Assembly (NCBI GenBank): GCA_904398315.1
Contig: CAJFPD010000122.1
Location: 1-33,993, forward strand
DNA length: 33,993 nt
Direction of reading: 5' to 3'
Source: Candidatus Alangreenwoodia gallinarii
Lineage (GTDB): Bacteria; Bacillota; Clostridia; Peptostreptococcales; Anaerovoracaceae
Part shown: positions 1 through 7,698 of the stretch, one piece after another
Layout of the letters: each line of letters opens with the position of its first letter
How positions within the stretch are numbered: position 1 is the first letter of the stretch
The notes under the pieces: model-generated
The model's input: only the letters and a program-made list of their open reading frames with translations
What the model was told of the DNA's origin: nothing
The model's database searches: none
Position numbers and translations under genes: made by a program

Positions 1-1674
1 TCCGGATGGCGGTACTATATCTGGCTGAGTGTGCTGCTGGTCATGACAGTGCCGGTGTCTTTTCTGTCGCAGACGCTGATCCCGGCGTTGCAGAGCGGAC
101 AGGAAGGCGGGGCGGCCTCCGGCAGCCGGACGGTGCAGATACAGGCGCTGGAATTGCCTCCTGCAGGTTTTTCCGCTTCCCCGGATGTCGGCATGACCGG
201 CGATATAGCCGCTGATGCAGCCGGCGGAGAACACAATGCGGTAGGCGCTTTGACGGAAGCAGGCGGAGAACCCGAGTGGCGTCCTCTGAGGTATCTCGCC
301 CTGCATGTGAGCCTGCCTCAGGGAATGATGACGGCGGCAGGCCTGATCTGGCTCATCGTCGCGTTGGTCCTGCTGACGATGAGGATCGTGCGTTACCGGA
401 TGTTCGCGCGGATGATCCGGAGACATTCCCACGGGAGCAGCATCGGCGCCGCAGAAGCGGGAATCAGACATCTGAGGATAAGAGAGACAGATCTGCTGGA
501 CGCGCCGGTTATGGTGGGATTTTTCCGCCCCGTGCTGTACCTGCAGGAGGCGGAGTTTGACGAAGAGGATCTGCGATATATTCTGGCGCACGAGCTGACC
601 CACTACCGGCGCCGGGATCTTCTGTACAAGTGGTTCGCCATGGTGGTCAAAAGTATTCACTGGTTTAATCCTCTCATTTATATCGTGTCAAAACAGATCG
701 ACACGGAATGCGAGGTGTCGTGCGATGTTGCCGTCACGGAAAAGATGTCGGAGCAGGAGAAGAACGACTATATGCGGATGATTCTGAGCCTGGTGGAGCG
801 TTCCCGCGGATGTCCGCAGCCGCTGACCACGCAGATGGCGGGTACGAAGAAAATGCTGATCAGGCGCTTCGATGCCATCCGGTCGGGAAAAACAACGGGA
901 AAGATCATGTCGGCAGTTTCCTTCGCCGCCGCTTTTGCCCTGTTTACCACGACAGCCTTTGCGGGCAGCGTCCTTTCGGAAATCACGGACAGCACCTGCA
1001 CGGTGGTGGTGAGAGACGCGCAGGGACAGGCGATAGAGTATACGGATACCCCGTTTGTGCAGGGCGGAAAGGTCTATCTGCCGCTGCGCGAAACCTTTGA
1101 GAAGCTGAGTTATACGGAAGAAAACAGTTACATTGAATGGGATGACGGAACGATCGACATCGCCATTCTGAAGTATCCGATGAATAACTTTTTAGGCCGC
1201 ATGAGACTCGGAGATCCGGTTCTCAGCTGTGACGTGTCCCGTGATACGAGTCTGGACGGCATCGGCGGACGGATCGATGAAGAAATGGATCAGCAAAACG
1301 GAGGTATCGGGTTTAAGGATCATCCCGCGCCGCTTCTGAAGGATTCAACGGTCTACGTACCGTCAGATATGCTGGATTATATCGTTTACGGTTTTTTCGG
1401 CCGGACGCATGAAGACGGTTCTTTTTATGAATTTGACTGCAGAGTGTACGACCCGGACGGACGGGAAGTGCAGATGGAAGAGCCGGATACGACATGGGGG
1501 GTATGGGTTAACTATTATACAAAAGAGATCTCCGCGGAGGAAAGGCCGGGGTTTCGGTGGACAGGGTATCCTGACCGGGACACCGGGGAGGAAGATGTGG
1601 CGGAGATGCTGAAGCAGGGGTACAGACTGGTGCTGTCCGACATCAGCTCTCCTTTGCCGGCCGTTTCGGAATGA
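1..1674 (+). CDS. BlaR1/MecR1-like M56 membrane metalloprotease (5' truncated by window edge)
   Basis: Frame 1 is open from the first base, so the true start lies upstream. The M56 signature is plain. A zinc-binding HELTH motif (bases 589-603) is followed by the family stretch with KSIHWFNPLIY and then ECEVSCD, which carries the third zinc-ligand Glu. Hydrophobic segments lie near bases 20-75, 325-395 and 905-968. In the family such proteins sense a signal at the membrane and lead to inactivation of a BlaI-type repressor; the repressor gene follows directly at 1751. The outer domain is not a penicillin-binding domain. Bases about 990-1170 resemble a copper-amine-oxidase N-terminal-like 'stalk' domain (GGKVYLPLRETFEKL), followed by a further extracellular segment. 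The ligand is therefore probably not, or not only, a beta-lactam. Family assignment is firm; the sensed signal is unknown. Confidence 0.9.
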   Translation, partial: SGWRYYIWLSVLLVMTVPVSFLSQTLIPALQSGQEGGAASGSRTVQIQALELPPAGFSASPDVGMTGDIAADAAGGEHNAVGALTEAGGEPEWRPLRYLALHVSLPQGMMTAAGLIWLIVALVLLTMRIVRYRMFARMIRRHSHGSSIGAAEAGIRHLRIRETDLLDAPVMVGFFRPVLYLQEAEFDEEDLRYILAHELTHYRRRDLLYKWFAMVVKSIHWFNPLIYIVSKQIDTECEVSCDVAVTEKMSEQEKNDYMRMILSLVERSRGCPQPLTTQMAGTKKMLIRRFDAIRSGKTTGKIMSAVSFAAAFALFTTTAFAGSVLSEITDSTCTVVVRDAQGQAIEYTDTPFVQGGKVYLPLRETFEKLSYTEENSYIEWDDGTIDIAILKYPMNNFLGRMRLGDPVLSCDVSRDTSLDGIGGRIDEEMDQQNGGIGFKDHPAPLLKDSTVYVPSDMLDYIVYGFFGRTHEDGSFYEFDCRVYDPDGREVQMEEPDTTWGVWVNYYTKEISAEERPGFRWTGYPDRDTGEEDVAEMLKQGYRLVLSDISSPLPAVSE

Positions 1675-1750
1675 GCCGGAAAGAGATGCGAAAATATATA
1701 TTAAAATGTAAAAACTATATCGAAAAAGAAAAACGGAGGTTTACCGATAT

Positions 1751-2116
1751 ATGAAAAAGACGAAGGAGCTCAGCGGCGCGGAGCTGGAAGTGATGCAGAT
1801 TCTCTGGAAAAACGATGGTCCGATGACGGTTCAGGATGTCTGCGATCAGCTGAAGAGCAGCAAGTGGAAATACAGAACGGTGGCTACTCTGCTCCTGCGC
1901 ATGAAGGAAAAGGACGCTGTCGCCTGTGTCAAGGAACATAACGTCAATATCTACACCCCTCTTCTGGATAAGGAGGAGTACACCCGTTCTCAGACAAAGT
2001 CCTTTGTACAGAAGCTGTATGACGGCTCGGTCAAAGATCTGGCAGTCTCGCTTTTCCGCAGCGAAGAGATGACGAAGGAAGATATCGAAGAAATACGGAA
2101 AATGTTTGATCTCTGA
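1751..2116 (+). CDS. BlaI/MecI-family transcriptional repressor
   Basis: This 121-residue protein is of normal BlaI/MecI length. It opens with an N-terminal winged helix (SGAELEVMQILWKNDGPMTVQDV, then the recognition-helix region KYRTVATLLLRM) and ends with a dimerisation segment (TKSFVQKLYDGSVKDLAVSLF). Family members bind DNA as dimers and are inactivated by cleavage after the partner M56 sensor is triggered. A strong ribosome site, GGAGGT at 1735-1740, fixes the ATG at 1751. The gene sits 76 bases after the M56 gene, the reverse of the usual blaI-blaR1 order. No clear TACA-N-TGTA-type operator is visible next to it, so its target may be the promoter upstream of the window or the downstream promoter at 2189. 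Confidence 0.9.
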   Translation: MKKTKELSGAELEVMQILWKNDGPMTVQDVCDQLKSSKWKYRTVATLLLRMKEKDAVACVKEHNVNIYTPLLDKEEYTRSQTKSFVQKLYDGSVKDLAVSLFRSEEMTKEDIEEIRKMFDL

Positions 2117-2136
2117 CGGGTCCGGCGGAGCAGAGG

Positions 2137-2181
2137 AAATCCCTGAGAGAATGCGGAGAAAAGCTTCTTTCGGGGATTTTT
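2137..2181 (+). terminator. Intrinsic terminator after the sensor-repressor pair
   Basis: AAATCCCTGAGAGAA (2137-2151) pairs with the complementary arm ending GGGGATTT at about 2179, giving roughly 15 bp with two G-U pairs. A short T run follows. It lies 20 bases after the repressor stop and separates the two-gene unit from the secreted-protein gene. Confidence 0.7.
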
Positions 2182-2188
2182 CTATCAG

Positions 2189-2217
2189 TTGATGAAATAA
2201 AGATTAAATAGTATAAT
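2189..2217 (+). promoter_or_regulatory. Sigma-A-type promoter for the secreted-protein gene
   Basis: TTGATG (2189-2194), a 17-bp spacer and a perfect TATAAT (2212-2217). The expected start near 2224 gives a leader of about 110 bases before the ATG at 2337. Confidence 0.65.
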
Positions 2218-2336
2218 AAAACTGTAAAAAATACTTCCGGAGACGGAGTGTAATCTAAGGGAAATTGGCTGCCGCAATCTCACTGTCCTCATGCAATGGG
2301 CAGTTCACGCGGAGCGTCAGGAGAGGAGGATTCATT

Positions 2337-2993
2337 ATGAAAAGAAAGCATCGGATCGCGGGAAGAACCGCCCGTATGGCGGTTACGATTGCCTGCTGCA
2401 TTGTTCTGAGCACCTCCGCCATATCTGCGGTGGATGGCAGCTCTCTTTCGGAGGCGCAGAAGGACGCGTATTATGCGCAGTACGGGGAAATAATCGATAC
2501 GGCTAATTATATTTCGACGCAGCGTCTGGAACTCGTTCCGAAGGACGAGCTTTCTGAGGAAGACTGGATCGATCCGGAGGAGTTTCGGGCTATGATACTC
2601 GACCGCGACGATATCTCTGTCCTTCCGGAAGGATTTGCAGAGCGGATGCCGGTAGCGGAAATCGACGAAAAAGGAACAGCGTCCGGCTCTGTTTTTTCGG
2701 CGGAGAAAACAGCCTGGATCGTAAACGCGGGTGTGCCGGTGCAGGTGAAGATACAGGCGGACTTTGACATCGGATACTCCGCCTGGCATGAGCGTCCGCT
2801 GATAACAGGCGTTTCCGCCGTCATGTCCGAAAAGAGTGTATCCGGCGCAGGGATATGGGAACCGGAAGGATATGTATACCGGATCGGTGACGGGGGAAGG
2901 ACATGTCATATCTACGTTTTCGGAAAATATACCATAGCCGGGCTGGAGCGCGGCAGAATGGCGTCGGCGGAATTTTATCTGGAGAAGCTGTAA
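2337..2993 (+). CDS. Secreted protein of unknown function
   Basis: This 218-residue protein starts at the ATG behind a good ribosome site (GAGGAGGA, 2323-2330, spacing 6). The frame is open further upstream, but there is no ribosome site there. The first ~31 residues look like a Sec signal peptide: basic KRKHR, a hydrophobic core ending VLSTSAISA, then the mature protein. The rest is acidic in its first half and likely beta-rich in its second. I recognise no catalytic motif or named domain. It follows a sensor-repressor pair but has its own promoter and an intervening terminator, so co-regulation is only a guess. Confidence 0.75.
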   Translation: MKRKHRIAGRTARMAVTIACCIVLSTSAISAVDGSSLSEAQKDAYYAQYGEIIDTANYISTQRLELVPKDELSEEDWIDPEEFRAMILDRDDISVLPEGFAERMPVAEIDEKGTASGSVFSAEKTAWIVNAGVPVQVKIQADFDIGYSAWHERPLITGVSAVMSEKSVSGAGIWEPEGYVYRIGDGGRTCHIYVFGKYTIAGLERGRMASAEFYLEKL

Positions 2994-3069
2994 AACCGGT
3001 ATTTTATCAGGCGAAAGACAGAGAAGGGGGAAGAAAAGATCTGCAGATATTTCAGTACGGCTGCGTGCG

Positions 3070-3461
3070 ATGTCAGCAGTGCTCGTTTTCGTCGTAACGG
3101 AGCAGTGCTGCCGGTTCTGCCGCAGAGCGGAACGGCGGGCAGACAGGGCAGCGCAGCGGGATTCTTTGTTTCTGCGGCAGAGGACAGAGGCGAGGACTTC
3201 GAAAATTCGCCGGATTATGCGGACGAACCTTCTTTCTGGGCGGAGGAGGAAGTTTCGGCAGCGATCAGAGAAGGTCTGGTGCCGGAAGCCCTGCAGTGCG
3301 ATTATCAGAAGCCGATTACCCGGGCTGAGATAGCGGAACTGCTTCCGGAATGTTTTCGGGATGCAGCTGATATCGGAGACTGGGCGGCCGTGCCTGTCTG
3401 GCGTATGGCTCAGGGAGACGGTACGGCGCGGGACGACACCGCCGAAGAAACTGCGCGGTGA
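3070..3461 (+). pseudogene. Disrupted SLH-domain secreted protein (probable remnant)
   Basis: From 3105 to the stop at 3461 one frame encodes a recognisable single SLH-like domain (WAEEEVSAAIREGLVPEAL, then PITRAEIAELL). This is the form usually found near the C-terminus of secreted clostridial proteins. No good start or ribosome site precedes that frame. In a different frame just upstream, about 3031-3096 reads KKRSADISVRLRAMSAVLVF, a signal-peptide-like stretch behind a purine-rich GAAGGGGG. The simplest reading is an exported SLH protein broken by a frameshift near 3095-3110 and shortened after its first repeat. A sequencing error at one base would be an alternative explanation. Confidence is good that the SLH homology is real and modest that the gene is dead. 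Confidence 0.45.
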
Positions 3462-3530
3462 AGCGCTGAGTTATATAATGCCGGTTCGGCAGGGAAAAAC
3501 ATCTGATCAATAGATTTCTGTTCTTACAGC

Positions 3531-3566
3531 CATGCTGCTCAGTCCGGGCAGCATGACTTGTTTTTT
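3531..3566 (+). terminator. Intrinsic terminator
   Basis: CATGCTGC (3531-3538) pairs perfectly with GCAGCATG (3548-3555) across a 9-base loop, followed by ACTTGTTTTTT. It closes the upstream unit before the heat-shock promoter. Confidence 0.7.
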
Positions 3567-3676
3567 GAGCATTTCTGTATCGGGATATCGAGGCTTTTGC
3601 AGGATCGGACAGAATCGGCAGGACACACGGGACATATCCCGGAAAGTATTCTGAGGAGAGAAAATATTTAAAAAAA

Positions 3677-3703
3677 TTAGCACTCAAGTGTTTAGAGTGC
3701 TAA
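3677..3703 (+). promoter_or_regulatory. CIRCE operator (HrcA binding site)
   Basis: TTAGCACTC, nine bases, GAGTGCTAA is an exact match to the CIRCE consensus. It is the known operator of the heat-shock repressor HrcA. It lies about 300 bases before the Hsp20 start and is the only copy I found in the window. Confidence 0.95.
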
Positions 3704-3719
3704 CAAAAGGGCATATTAT
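3691..3719 (+). promoter_or_regulatory. Likely heat-shock promoter overlapping CIRCE
   Basis: TTTAGA (3691-3696), a 17-bp spacer and TATTAT (3714-3719). The -35 box lies inside the CIRCE element, so bound HrcA would block polymerase. The match to consensus is moderate. Confidence 0.5.
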
Positions 3720-3724
3720 ATACT

Positions 3725-4000
3725 GTAAGCGAGAGAGCTTACAGAGAAGATCTGAAAACAACGCACTTCAGGTTTCCGGATTTCCAAACAGGCTGCGGAA
3801 GCCGGGTGCGGAAAAAAGACTTCAGTTTTCAGCGACCGGGTTTCGGAAAGATAACGATGCCGGGCAGCAGTTCGGCAGGCGGCATACTTTCCGGAAGCAC
3901 CGTTACCGGCGGAGAACCGGAACGGATGGCGGCAGCAGCCGACGGCCGGAAGAATGTAAAGAAGTCGTATATTATGGAAGAAAAAAGAGGAGGTTTTACC
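3725..4000 (+). other. Long untranslated leader of the Hsp20 gene
   Basis: If transcription starts just after 3719, the Hsp20 message carries about 270 bases before its ATG. The stretch holds no gene I can support. An open frame crosses it (3688-4041) but is rich in Arg, has no ribosome site and overlaps the Hsp20 start. Several GC-rich self-complementary pieces occur around 3800-3930 (CCGG-rich), so a structured, possibly temperature-sensitive leader is possible but not demonstrated. Confidence 0.35.
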
Positions 4001-4462
4001 ATGTTATCATTAATGCCAAGAACAAATTACGGATTAAATAGCTTTTTCGACAATCATTTTGACCATTTCTTTGACAATATGTTCTCTGATCCGTTTTTCC
4101 GTACGGGAAGCAGAGCACAGATGCCTTCCATGAAGACAGATGTAAAAGAAAAAGACGGTATGTATACGCTGGAAATGGATCTGCCAGGCTATGAGAAGTC
4201 AGATATCAAAGCAGAACTGAATAACGGTTATCTGACTATTTCGGCCAGCAAGGACAGCGGAGAGCAGGAGAAGAAAGACGAAGAGAGCGGATATGTCTGC
4301 CGTGAAAGATATACGGGGCAGTGCAGCAGAAGCTTCTATGTGGGTGACAGCGTAAAGGAAGAGGACATCAAGGCCGGATACAACAACGGTATTCTGACGC
4401 TCACCTTCCCGAAGGAAGCGCCGGCTGAGATTCCGGAAAAGAAATATATCGCGATCGAATAA
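4001..4462 (+). CDS. hsp20: Small heat-shock protein, Hsp20/alpha-crystallin family
   Basis: This 153-residue ATP-independent holdase chaperone is cytoplasmic and keeps unfolding proteins soluble for Hsp70/Clp systems. The alpha-crystallin domain spans roughly residues 42-150. It begins MKTDVKEKDGMYTLEMDLPG, has SRSFYVGDSVKEEDIKAGYNNG near the end, and closes with the C-terminal KKYIAIE strand. The N-terminal arm is short and Phe-rich (FFDNHFDHFFDNMF), as is usual for clostridial Hsp18-type proteins. The start is set by GAGGAGG at 3987-3993. The frame continues upstream to 3806, but that part is leader sequence. Regulation by HrcA is indicated by the CIRCE element at 3677. The gene is monocistronic, ended by the hairpin at 4592. 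Confidence 0.93.
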   Translation: MLSLMPRTNYGLNSFFDNHFDHFFDNMFSDPFFRTGSRAQMPSMKTDVKEKDGMYTLEMDLPGYEKSDIKAELNNGYLTISASKDSGEQEKKDEESGYVCRERYTGQCSRSFYVGDSVKEEDIKAGYNNGILTLTFPKEAPAEIPEKKYIAIE

Positions 4463-4591
4463 CGGAAAACGGACAATACCTGGTCTGCCGGATCCGGCAG
4501 GCGTCCGGGGAAGATGGCGGAAGCCGTTTCCGGAGGATACACAAAAACAGTTAAATTTCTCTTAATTACTCATAACATTATTAACCTGCGG

Positions 4592-4634
4592 AAAGCCGCA
4601 CCGGATTTACCGACTATCCGGTGCGGCTTTTTGT
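4592..4634 (+). terminator. Strong intrinsic terminator after hsp20
   Basis: A perfect 14-bp stem (AAAGCCGCACCGGA, 4592-4605, with 4617-4630) and an 11-base loop run into TTTTTGT. It also separates hsp20 from the convergent LysR gene. Confidence 0.88.
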
Positions 4635-4686
4635 ATGAGATGAACAGAGCGGAGCAGAACGAATCTCCTGTTCGGTGACGAACCTG

Positions 4687-5568
4687 TTATCTGTTTTCCA
4701 GCATTTCCGAGAGAAGATGCAGAAATTTTCGGAAAAGAGTGCTGTGCTTTCCGGAAGAATAGGCGACGCCGAAAGAGAGCGGAGGAAAAGACGGAATCGG
4801 AATGCATTTCAGTTCCGGATGGTGAAAACCGGGCAGCTGCGTCATTACGGCGAAGGTAAAGCCCGATGCCGTCATGGTGTAGAGAATCTCCAGATTGTCA
4901 CAAAAGACGATCTGATTGGGATCGTGTTCTGTGACGATTTTTCTCTGTATGGAAAAGAGATCAGGAGGGCAGGCCGGCGGCCGGCAGACGGCCATATGTC
5001 CGGCGCTGCGCAGCTGATGTATAGTAAGCTGTTTTTCTTTCGCCAGAGGATGATCTTTTCTGCAGACACATACTACAGGACAGCGGAGCAGCTCCTGATA
5101 TACAGCTTTTTTGGGAGCGGATTCCTGAAAGGAAAACATGACCTGGATGCTGTCTTCCTCCAGCATATTTTCCAGAGAATCGAAAGGAATCAGGCGTATT
5201 ACCGGCAGGAAGTCTGATTCTGTGCGGCATAATTCTGTCAGGACAGGCTGAAGAAGCTCCAGTTCCAGTGTATTGCGGCAGCCGATTCTCAGATGTTCGG
5301 GCTGAGCTTCGCGGAATTCTTTCAGACGGGTTTTGGAGCGGTCGGTGAGTTTTAAGATCTCTCCGGCATACTGAGTGAAGAGATAACCCTCACGCGTCAG
5401 ACGAACGCTCTTACTGGTACGATGAAAAAGCTTTGTCTCCAGTTCGTCTTCCAGCGTACCGATCTGATGGCTGACGGCGGGCTGTGTTATTTTCAGGTGT
5501 TCGGCGGCGCGGGAAAAATTCAGATAATTGGCTACCGCCAGAAAGCATTCTAATTGTGTAGTATTCAA
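4687..5568 (-). CDS. LysR-family transcriptional regulator
   Basis: This 293-residue protein is of standard LysR length. The N-terminal winged helix-turn-helix is clear: TTQLECFLAVANYLNFSRAA followed by ITQPAVSHQI and FHRTSKSVRLTREG. A two-lobed effector domain follows from about residue 90 to the end. I place the start at TTG 5568, giving MNTTQLECF, because AGGAG lies eight bases before it. The GTG at 5577 is almost on top of that ribosome site. The gene is divergent from the ABC pair at 5942, so it may control the pair, itself or both; this is inference from arrangement. No metabolite can be assigned. Confidence 0.9.
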   Translation of the reverse strand: MNTTQLECFLAVANYLNFSRAAEHLKITQPAVSHQIGTLEDELETKLFHRTSKSVRLTREGYLFTQYAGEILKLTDRSKTRLKEFREAQPEHLRIGCRNTLELELLQPVLTELCRTESDFLPVIRLIPFDSLENMLEEDSIQVMFSFQESAPKKAVYQELLRCPVVCVCRKDHPLAKEKQLTIHQLRSAGHMAVCRPPACPPDLFSIQRKIVTEHDPNQIVFCDNLEILYTMTASGFTFAVMTQLPGFHHPELKCIPIPSFPPLSFGVAYSSGKHSTLFRKFLHLLSEMLENR

Positions 5569-5630
5569 GGGAAACACTCCTGTTTCTGTATGCGCTGCGC
5601 CCGAAGGCGAAGATACGGTATACTGATAAG

Positions 5631-5646
5631 CGATAACGGGTTATCG
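5631..5646. promoter_or_regulatory. Inverted repeat, candidate LysR operator
   Basis: CGATAAC-GG-GTTATCG is a perfect 7+7 palindrome about 60 bases before the LysR start. It is followed directly by a smaller one (CGTCC-6-GGACG, 5645-5660). The position suits autoregulation. The rest of 5578-5941 holds no gene, only the ABC promoter below. Confidence 0.4.
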
Positions 5647-5805
5647 TCCAAAGATGGACGGGAAATCCGGCTGCCGCTGCTGCGGTTCCGCTCGCCGTCT
5701 GTCACTTCCGCGGAAAAAGCATCTGCGGGACGTGAGGAAAAAGTCCGGAAGATATTTATATAGAAATACCATAAAATTCTTTTATAGATCATAACAAATT
5801 TGAAT

Positions 5806-5834
5806 TTTACATGCAAGTTCGATTGTACTATAAC
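5806..5834 (+). promoter_or_regulatory. Promoter of the ABC transporter operon
   Basis: TTTACA (5806-5811), a 17-bp spacer and TATAAC (5829-5834), each one base off consensus. The expected start near 5841 gives a leader of about 100 bases. Confidence 0.6.
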
Positions 5835-5941
5835 TATAAGGAAACGATAATGTCAGGCAGGGAACGCCGTGAAAAGAAAAATCCGGGAAAGTTCCTGCAG
5901 AATAGACAGCAGACTATAAAATATGAGGAGGTATCGAAGAC

Positions 5942-7681
5942 TTGAGAAGGATTTTACAACATCTCGGTCGTTATCGGCGGGACAGTATCATCTGTATCCT
6001 GATGACCGCACTGGAAGTGGTCATGGAGGTTCTGCTCCCGTTTATTACGGCCCGGATTATCGACGACGGTCTGTCGGAGAGCAATATGCCGGTAGTGTAC
6101 CGTTACGGAATTATCATGATTATTATGGCGTTTCTGAGTCTTCTGTTCGGTGCCCTGGCGGGAAAATTTGCTGCCAGCGCGTCGGCGGGGCTCTCTGCGA
6201 ATCTGAGAGAGGCGATTTACGCCAATATTCAGACTTTTTCTTTTTCGAACATCGATAAATTCAGCGTTCCGGGTCTGGTTACCCGTATGACGACGGATAT
6301 TACGAATGTTCAGATGGCGTTTATGATGACGATCCGCGTGGCGGTTCGCTCACCGCTGATGTTTATTTTCAGCTACGCCATGTGTATTTACATCAATCTG
6401 AGAATGAGTCTGATGTTCCTCATCTCTGTGGCTTTCCTGGTTGTTGTCATGGGAGCGATCATGGTCTATACGATCAGGATTTTTAATCAGGTTTTCCGCA
6501 GATATGATGATCTGAACGCCAGCGTACAGGAAAACGTTTCAGCGATCCGTGTGGTCAAGGCGTTTGTCAGAGAAGACTATGAGGATAAAAAGTTTTCGAA
6601 GGCATCTTTCAATCTGTACCGCCTCTTCGTCAAAGCGGAAAGCAAGCTGGCGCTGATCAATCCGGCCATGATGCTGGCTGTGTATTTCTGTATTATTTCC
6701 GTATCCTGGCTCGGCGCGCACTTCATAGTGGGCGGCAGCATGAGTACAGGAGATCTGACGAGCCTGTTCAGTTATGTCATGGGCATTCTGATGAGCCTGA
6801 TGATGCTGTCTATGGTAGTCGTCATGATCAGTATGTCGCTGGCCAGCATCCGCAGAATCAGAGAGGTGCTGGACGAGACTCCGGATCTGAAAGATCCTCA
6901 GGATCCTGTCATGAATGTAGAGGACGGCAGCATCGATTTCAATCATGTGTCTTTCTCCTATAAACGCGACAGCGACAAATACGCGCTGTCCGACATCGAT
7001 CTGCATATCCGTTCCGGCGAGACGATCGGTGTCATCGGAGGAACGGGATCCGGAAAGAGCAGTCTGGTCAATCTGATCTGCCGGCTGTACGATGTCAACA
7101 AGGGAAGTGTCTGTGTCGGGGGTCTGGATGTGCGCAGATATGATATGGAAGCACTGAGAAATCAGGTATCTGTCGTACTGCAGAAAAATACCCTGTTTTC
7201 CGGTACGATTCTCGACAATCTGCGCTGGGGAAATCCGGACGCGACAGAAGAGGAATGTGTCGAAGCCTGCAGGATGGCGTGTGCCGATGAGTTTATCGAC
7301 CGTTTCCCTGACGGATATCATACGTGGATCGAGCGGGGAGGCAACAATGTCTCCGGAGGTCAGAAACAGCGTCTGTGCATCGCCAGGGCTCTTCTGAAAA
7401 AGCCGAAGATTCTGATTCTGGATGATTCCACTTCGGCGGTGGATACCGCCACGGATGCGAAGATCAGGGAGGCTTTCTCCAGGGAAATTCCGGGAACGAC
7501 GAAGATCATTATCGCCCAGCGGGTTTCCAGCGTGGAGGATGCGGACCGGATTCTCGTACTGGACGACGGAAAGATCAGCGGATTTGACAGCAGTGAGAAC
7601 CTGCTGAAGAATAATGAGATTTACCGCGAAATCTATGAATCTCAGGTCAAGGGCGGCGGTGACTTTGACCAGCCTGCATGA
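5942..7681 (+). CDS. ABC exporter half-transporter, degenerate-site subunit
   Basis: This 579-residue protein has a membrane domain (about six helices, residues 1-310) fused to an ATPase domain (about 335-570). Walker A is GGTGSGKS at residues 366-373 and the signature VSGGQ is at 470-474. Two key residues are altered. The Walker B catalytic Glu is Asp (LDDS, D495), and the H-loop His is Gln (IAQR, Q526). This pattern marks the subunit that supplies the weak ATP site in heterodimeric exporters such as TM287/288 and BmrCD. The start is TTG, fixed by GGAGGT about nine bases upstream. The next gene overlaps or abuts it and encodes the matching partner. The substrate (drug, peptide or lipid) cannot be read from sequence. 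Confidence 0.93.
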   Translation: MRRILQHLGRYRRDSIICILMTALEVVMEVLLPFITARIIDDGLSESNMPVVYRYGIIMIIMAFLSLLFGALAGKFAASASAGLSANLREAIYANIQTFSFSNIDKFSVPGLVTRMTTDITNVQMAFMMTIRVAVRSPLMFIFSYAMCIYINLRMSLMFLISVAFLVVVMGAIMVYTIRIFNQVFRRYDDLNASVQENVSAIRVVKAFVREDYEDKKFSKASFNLYRLFVKAESKLALINPAMMLAVYFCIISVSWLGAHFIVGGSMSTGDLTSLFSYVMGILMSLMMLSMVVVMISMSLASIRRIREVLDETPDLKDPQDPVMNVEDGSIDFNHVSFSYKRDSDKYALSDIDLHIRSGETIGVIGGTGSGKSSLVNLICRLYDVNKGSVCVGGLDVRRYDMEALRNQVSVVLQKNTLFSGTILDNLRWGNPDATEEECVEACRMACADEFIDRFPDGYHTWIERGGNNVSGGQKQRLCIARALLKKPKILILDDSTSAVDTATDAKIREAFSREIPGTTKIIIAQRVSSVEDADRILVLDDGKISGFDSSENLLKNNEIYREIYESQVKGGGDFDQPA

Positions 7682-7698
7682 GAGGAGGGATACCGTAT

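Noticed and set aside
3688..4041. Open frame through the Hsp20 leader
   Set aside because: It starts inside CIRCE, has no ribosome site, is Arg-rich and overlaps the Hsp20 start in another frame.
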